A DNA stretch of 35,817 bases from Pontibacter silvestris (GTDB lineage Bacteria; Bacteroidota; Bacteroidia; Cytophagales; Hymenobacteraceae): assembly GCF_020907275.1 (NCBI RefSeq), contig NZ_JAJJWI010000033.1, positions 1 through 35,817 on the forward strand. The letters run 5' to 3'. Both the position numbers and the translations under genes were made by a program. The notes beneath the pieces were generated by a model that did not search any database, had not been told where the DNA came from, and saw only the letters and a program-made list of their open reading frames with translations. Below are positions 33,420 through 35,817 of this stretch, piece by piece. Every line of letters begins with the position of its first letter. Within the stretch, counting starts at the first letter, position 1.

Positions 33420-34062
33420 GTGTACAAAACGATTTCAAATAGTAGAATACGTGCAGGGTATCCTACCAGGCAATTTAAAAAATAAAAACGATTATAATAC
33501 ACCAGAGATAAAATCTGTGCTTTATAAGCTGAGGCATGGGTATGACTGAAAGTTCATTGCTTTATATACGCTTCCTTTTCTATTATATCTTCCCAAACCT
33601 ATGCAGCAAGTGTGATAGCGATATATATGTCTTTAATACCTGATACCTGAAAACAAAGGCTACTTAAATGTAAGCAGTACTGGATTCAATTTAATTATTG
33701 CCCCTAAAGTGGACTAACAGATATATTTTGTAATATCGCATCGCCCCCTGACTTAGGATGAGTTGTGCTAGTGCGTGCCCGACAGAAGAGATAAGGACTG
33801 ATACAAGCCGCTGAAGGTGTTTGCATGAATACATTATAAGTACTTGTTGTGTTTTGTAAGAACTCAGAATTTTTAATGATAAATTTGTCAATGGCACGTA
33901 TGACGATTAAAATATAAGCGACTTGCTTCACTAAGATTAGATAATGATTTAAAGCTTAGAACAAGAAGCTTCCAATACACTTAACTGTCTGTTAGAAGAA
34001 GCAGGCAGCCAGGTGCAATTCTTAAATAAAACAGGTATTCTTCTCAAATTACTAAACAAATA
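33420..34062. other. 640-base spacer without a recognised gene
   Basis: Short frames on the minus strand (33897-33691, 33931-33704) overlap each other and look like chance ORFs. A GC-richer patch around 33738-33810 (ATCGCATCGCCCCCTGACTT) stands out from the AT-rich flanks and might be the scar of an old insertion. Nothing else is supported. Confidence 0.5.
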
Positions 34063-34977
34063 ATGGCTACAGGACTTCTCGCTTTATTGGATGATGTGGC
34101 TGCCTTGGTGAAAGTCAGCGCGGCAAGCTTAGATGACGTTCCCACTCAGGTGGCAAAAACAACTGGTAAAGTGTCAGGCATTGTCATTGATGACACTGCG
34201 GTGACACCAAAATATGTAGTAGGCCTTGACCCTTCGCGAGAGCTATCAATTATATATCAGATTGCTAAAAAATCACTGATCAATAAACTTATTTTATTAA
34301 GTCCGGCTGTTCTACTTCTTGGTTTCTTCGCGCCTTGGGCAATTGGACCAATATTAATGCTGGGTGGTGCCTATTTATGCTTTGAAGGCTATGAAAAAGT
34401 TCATTCTATGTTTAGTAAACATCCTGATGCTCATCATAGGTCAGAGGACGATCTAAAAGTAATTACACCTGAAGAACTGGAAAAGACAAGAGTTAAAAGC
34501 GCTGTCCGCACAGATTTAATACTTTCTTCTGAAATAGTTGCTATCACTTATGCCACTGTAGCTGACAAAGCATTACCAACACAAATTGTTGTGATGCTAT
34601 GTGTAGCTGTTTTTATCACTATCGCCGTTTATGGGTTTGTTGGCTTAGTTGTAAAAGCAGATGATATTGGCGTACATATGGCCAAGAAGAACCATCATCC
34701 GCAAGTAAGAAAAATGGGGCGTGGTATTGTAAAGTTCATGCCGCAATTTTTAACAGCTCTCAGCTATATCGGGACAGCAGCCATGCTGTGGGTAGGAGCA
34801 GAAATTATTGCACACGGTATTCCTTTTACCAGTCATGCCTTGGATAATCTAGAACATTCTCTAGCCAACATTCCCGTTCTTGCCTGGTTTGCGAAAGCGT
34901 TGGTTTGTGGCATAGGTGGATTGATTTTAGGTGGTATCATAGAAAAAATCGTGGTGCTTGTACGCAAAGTTGTTTGA
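34063..34977 (+). CDS. DUF808 family inner-membrane protein
   Basis: The 304-residue protein begins MATGLLALLDDVAALVKVSA, the conserved start of DUF808 proteins (E. coli YedI type). Several membrane helices follow: about 80-110 (LILLSPAVLLLGFFAPWAIG), a pair around 170-200, one near 225-245 and one near the C-terminus (ALVCGIGGLILGGIIEKIVV). The Asp-rich GIVIDDTAVTPKYV segment is a family feature. The function is unknown. It is monocistronic and its 3' end lies about 20 bases from the IS5 transposase stop codon. Confidence 0.9.
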   Translation: MATGLLALLDDVAALVKVSAASLDDVPTQVAKTTGKVSGIVIDDTAVTPKYVVGLDPSRELSIIYQIAKKSLINKLILLSPAVLLLGFFAPWAIGPILMLGGAYLCFEGYEKVHSMFSKHPDAHHRSEDDLKVITPEELEKTRVKSAVRTDLILSSEIVAITYATVADKALPTQIVVMLCVAVFITIAVYGFVGLVVKADDIGVHMAKKNHHPQVRKMGRGIVKFMPQFLTALSYIGTAAMLWVGAEIIAHGIPFTSHALDNLEHSLANIPVLAWFAKALVCGIGGLILGGIIEKIVVLVRKVV

Positions 34978-34984
34978 GGTAAAG

Positions 34985-35817
34985 GAAAGTACTAGAAGCT
35001 ATCTCATAAATGTTCTAAGTAGAATCATCATGCAAGCCAGGAGTATGAAAGCTTTGAAGTTTTCAGCTTTATATTCATACCTTGTGACACATCTTCTGTA
35101 GTTAAAGAGCCAGGCAAAGAAGCGTTCTATCTTCCACCTTCGTTTGTAGCGCCTAAGCTTTCTGCCATCCTGTGTCTTTTGCTTTACTCTGTTTGCTCTA
35201 TGAGGAGCAATCAGTTCTATGCCCTGCTGCTTGAGGGCCTCATCCAGCGGATCAGAATCATAGGCTTTATCACCTATGAGCTTTTCAGGCAGTGGCTCAA
35301 TAAAGCGCTCATCAAGGACCTTCTCCACCAGTTTTACCTCATGGGGAGATGCTGATTAGATAGAGACAGATAATACAAGACCAGCAGCGTCTGAGACTGC
35401 CATGATCTTGGTGCCTTTTCCTCGCTTAGTTTTGCCAACAAAAGATCCCCTTTTTTAGCCATGCAGAAGGAGCCGTCAATAAAGCACTCGCTCAAATCCA
35501 CATCGCCTCTTTCCTGAAGGTCTCTTGCCAGCGACTCCACCACCCGCTGCATCACACCCTCTTTCCGCCATTGCTGAAATCTCCTGTGGCAGGTCTGGTA
35601 AGGAGGATAGACAGTTGGCAAATGACTCCACTGCGCCCCCGTCTTCAGTATCCACAGAATTCCTTCCAATACTTCTCGTTTGTTTCGCCAGGGCCTACCT
35701 TTTCCATCGGCTCTTCTGGCTCCCTCTGGAATCAGATCCTTTAGCTTTTCCCACTGTTTATCTGTCAGCCTCATAACAGATAAACAAAGGGTTATAGGTT
35801 GACAGTTTTCAAACCAA
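34985..35817 (-). mobile_element. IS5-family insertion sequence (decayed), running to the window end
   Basis: The transposase lies between 34999 and 35774. The left end probably falls near GAAGCTATCTCATAAATG (34995-35012), typical of IS5-family termini. I found no matching inverted repeat in the last 43 bases, so the right end may lie beyond the window. Boundaries are approximate. Confidence 0.65.
34999..35774 (-). pseudogene. IS5-family transposase with a frameshift and an internal stop
   Basis: The first frame (35774-35334) starts MRLTDKQWEKLKDLIPEGAR and reaches the first DDE aspartate in CFIDGSF. After MAKKG at the AAAAAAGGGG tract the family sequence continues in the -1 frame (GSFVGKTKRGKGTKIMAVSD) but meets TAA at 35358-35356. 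It then resumes as SASPHEVKLVEKV with the second aspartate in GDKAYDSDPLDE and the glutamate region RRWKIERFFAWLFNYRR, ending at 34999. The frameshift could be programmed, but the extra TAA makes the copy inactive. Confidence 0.85.

Noticed and set aside
33691..33931. Two overlapping reverse-strand small ORFs
   Set aside because: They overlap in different frames, lack motifs and have no supported promoter or terminator.
1..35817. CRISPR arrays, tRNA, rRNA
   Set aside because: No regularly spaced repeats and no T-loop (GGTTCGA-type) or rRNA signature was seen on either strand.

Overview
The window looks like a chromosomal segment of a non-enteric Bacteroidota bacterium, most likely Cytophagales/Hymenobacteraceae (Pontibacter-like). 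The reasons are a SusC-like CarboxypepD_reg/plug/barrel outer-membrane protein, a CheB-CheR-PAS-kinase fusion, weak Shine-Dalgarno sequences, AT-rich spacers, and the style of the mntH-USP and thrA fusions. The genus is an inference; no rRNA or tRNA is present to fix it.

Layout. (1) 1-830: a broken zinc-finger/helix-turn-helix gene of the kind carried next to tyrosine integrases, beside the 3' end of mnmE. (2) 830-10158: housekeeping and metal genes: mnmE, a secreted thioredoxin-fold protein, mntH fused to a UspA domain with its likely regulator mntR, a fabH paralogue, a glycosyltransferase, dapD, and a ureD with no other urease gene in view. (3) 10260-12858: thrA (aspartokinase-homoserine dehydrogenase) behind a Thr/Ile-rich leader peptide and a complete transcription attenuator. 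(4) 13380-23707: a signalling block: STAS protein, two paralogous NarL-type response regulators, small unknown proteins (one broken by an in-frame TAG), a CheB-CheR-PAS-histidine kinase split into two reading frames, and a separate zinc-ribbon CheB. (5) 23930-28634: an outer-membrane beta-barrel receptor, an IS1-family remnant with both inverted repeats, and a DEAD-box RNA helicase. (6) 28947-35817: a GAF histidine kinase, an IS3-family remnant, DoxX, an acyl-CoA dehydrogenase, a DUF808 membrane protein and a decayed IS5-family transposase running to the window edge.

How parts may work together. dapD and thrA both belong to the aspartate family (Lys/diaminopimelate; Thr/Met/Ile), and the attenuator would let Thr/Ile-tRNA charging set thrA transcription. 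MntR probably controls MntH; a possible small ORF lies between them. In the signalling block a kinase with methyltransferase/methylesterase modules sits close to two LuxR-type regulators and a STAS protein, and a 12-base word (ATAAATACTTAT) recurs in three of the spacers. No chemoreceptor, CheA, CheW or flagellar gene is visible, so a non-chemotactic sensory role is more likely than motility.

Most notable: the thr attenuator (three mutually exclusive pairings can be drawn), the split CheB-CheR-kinase fusion, the gene with an internal amber codon next to mnmE, and the recurring motif in the signalling block. I saw no CRISPR array, tRNA, rRNA or prophage structure.
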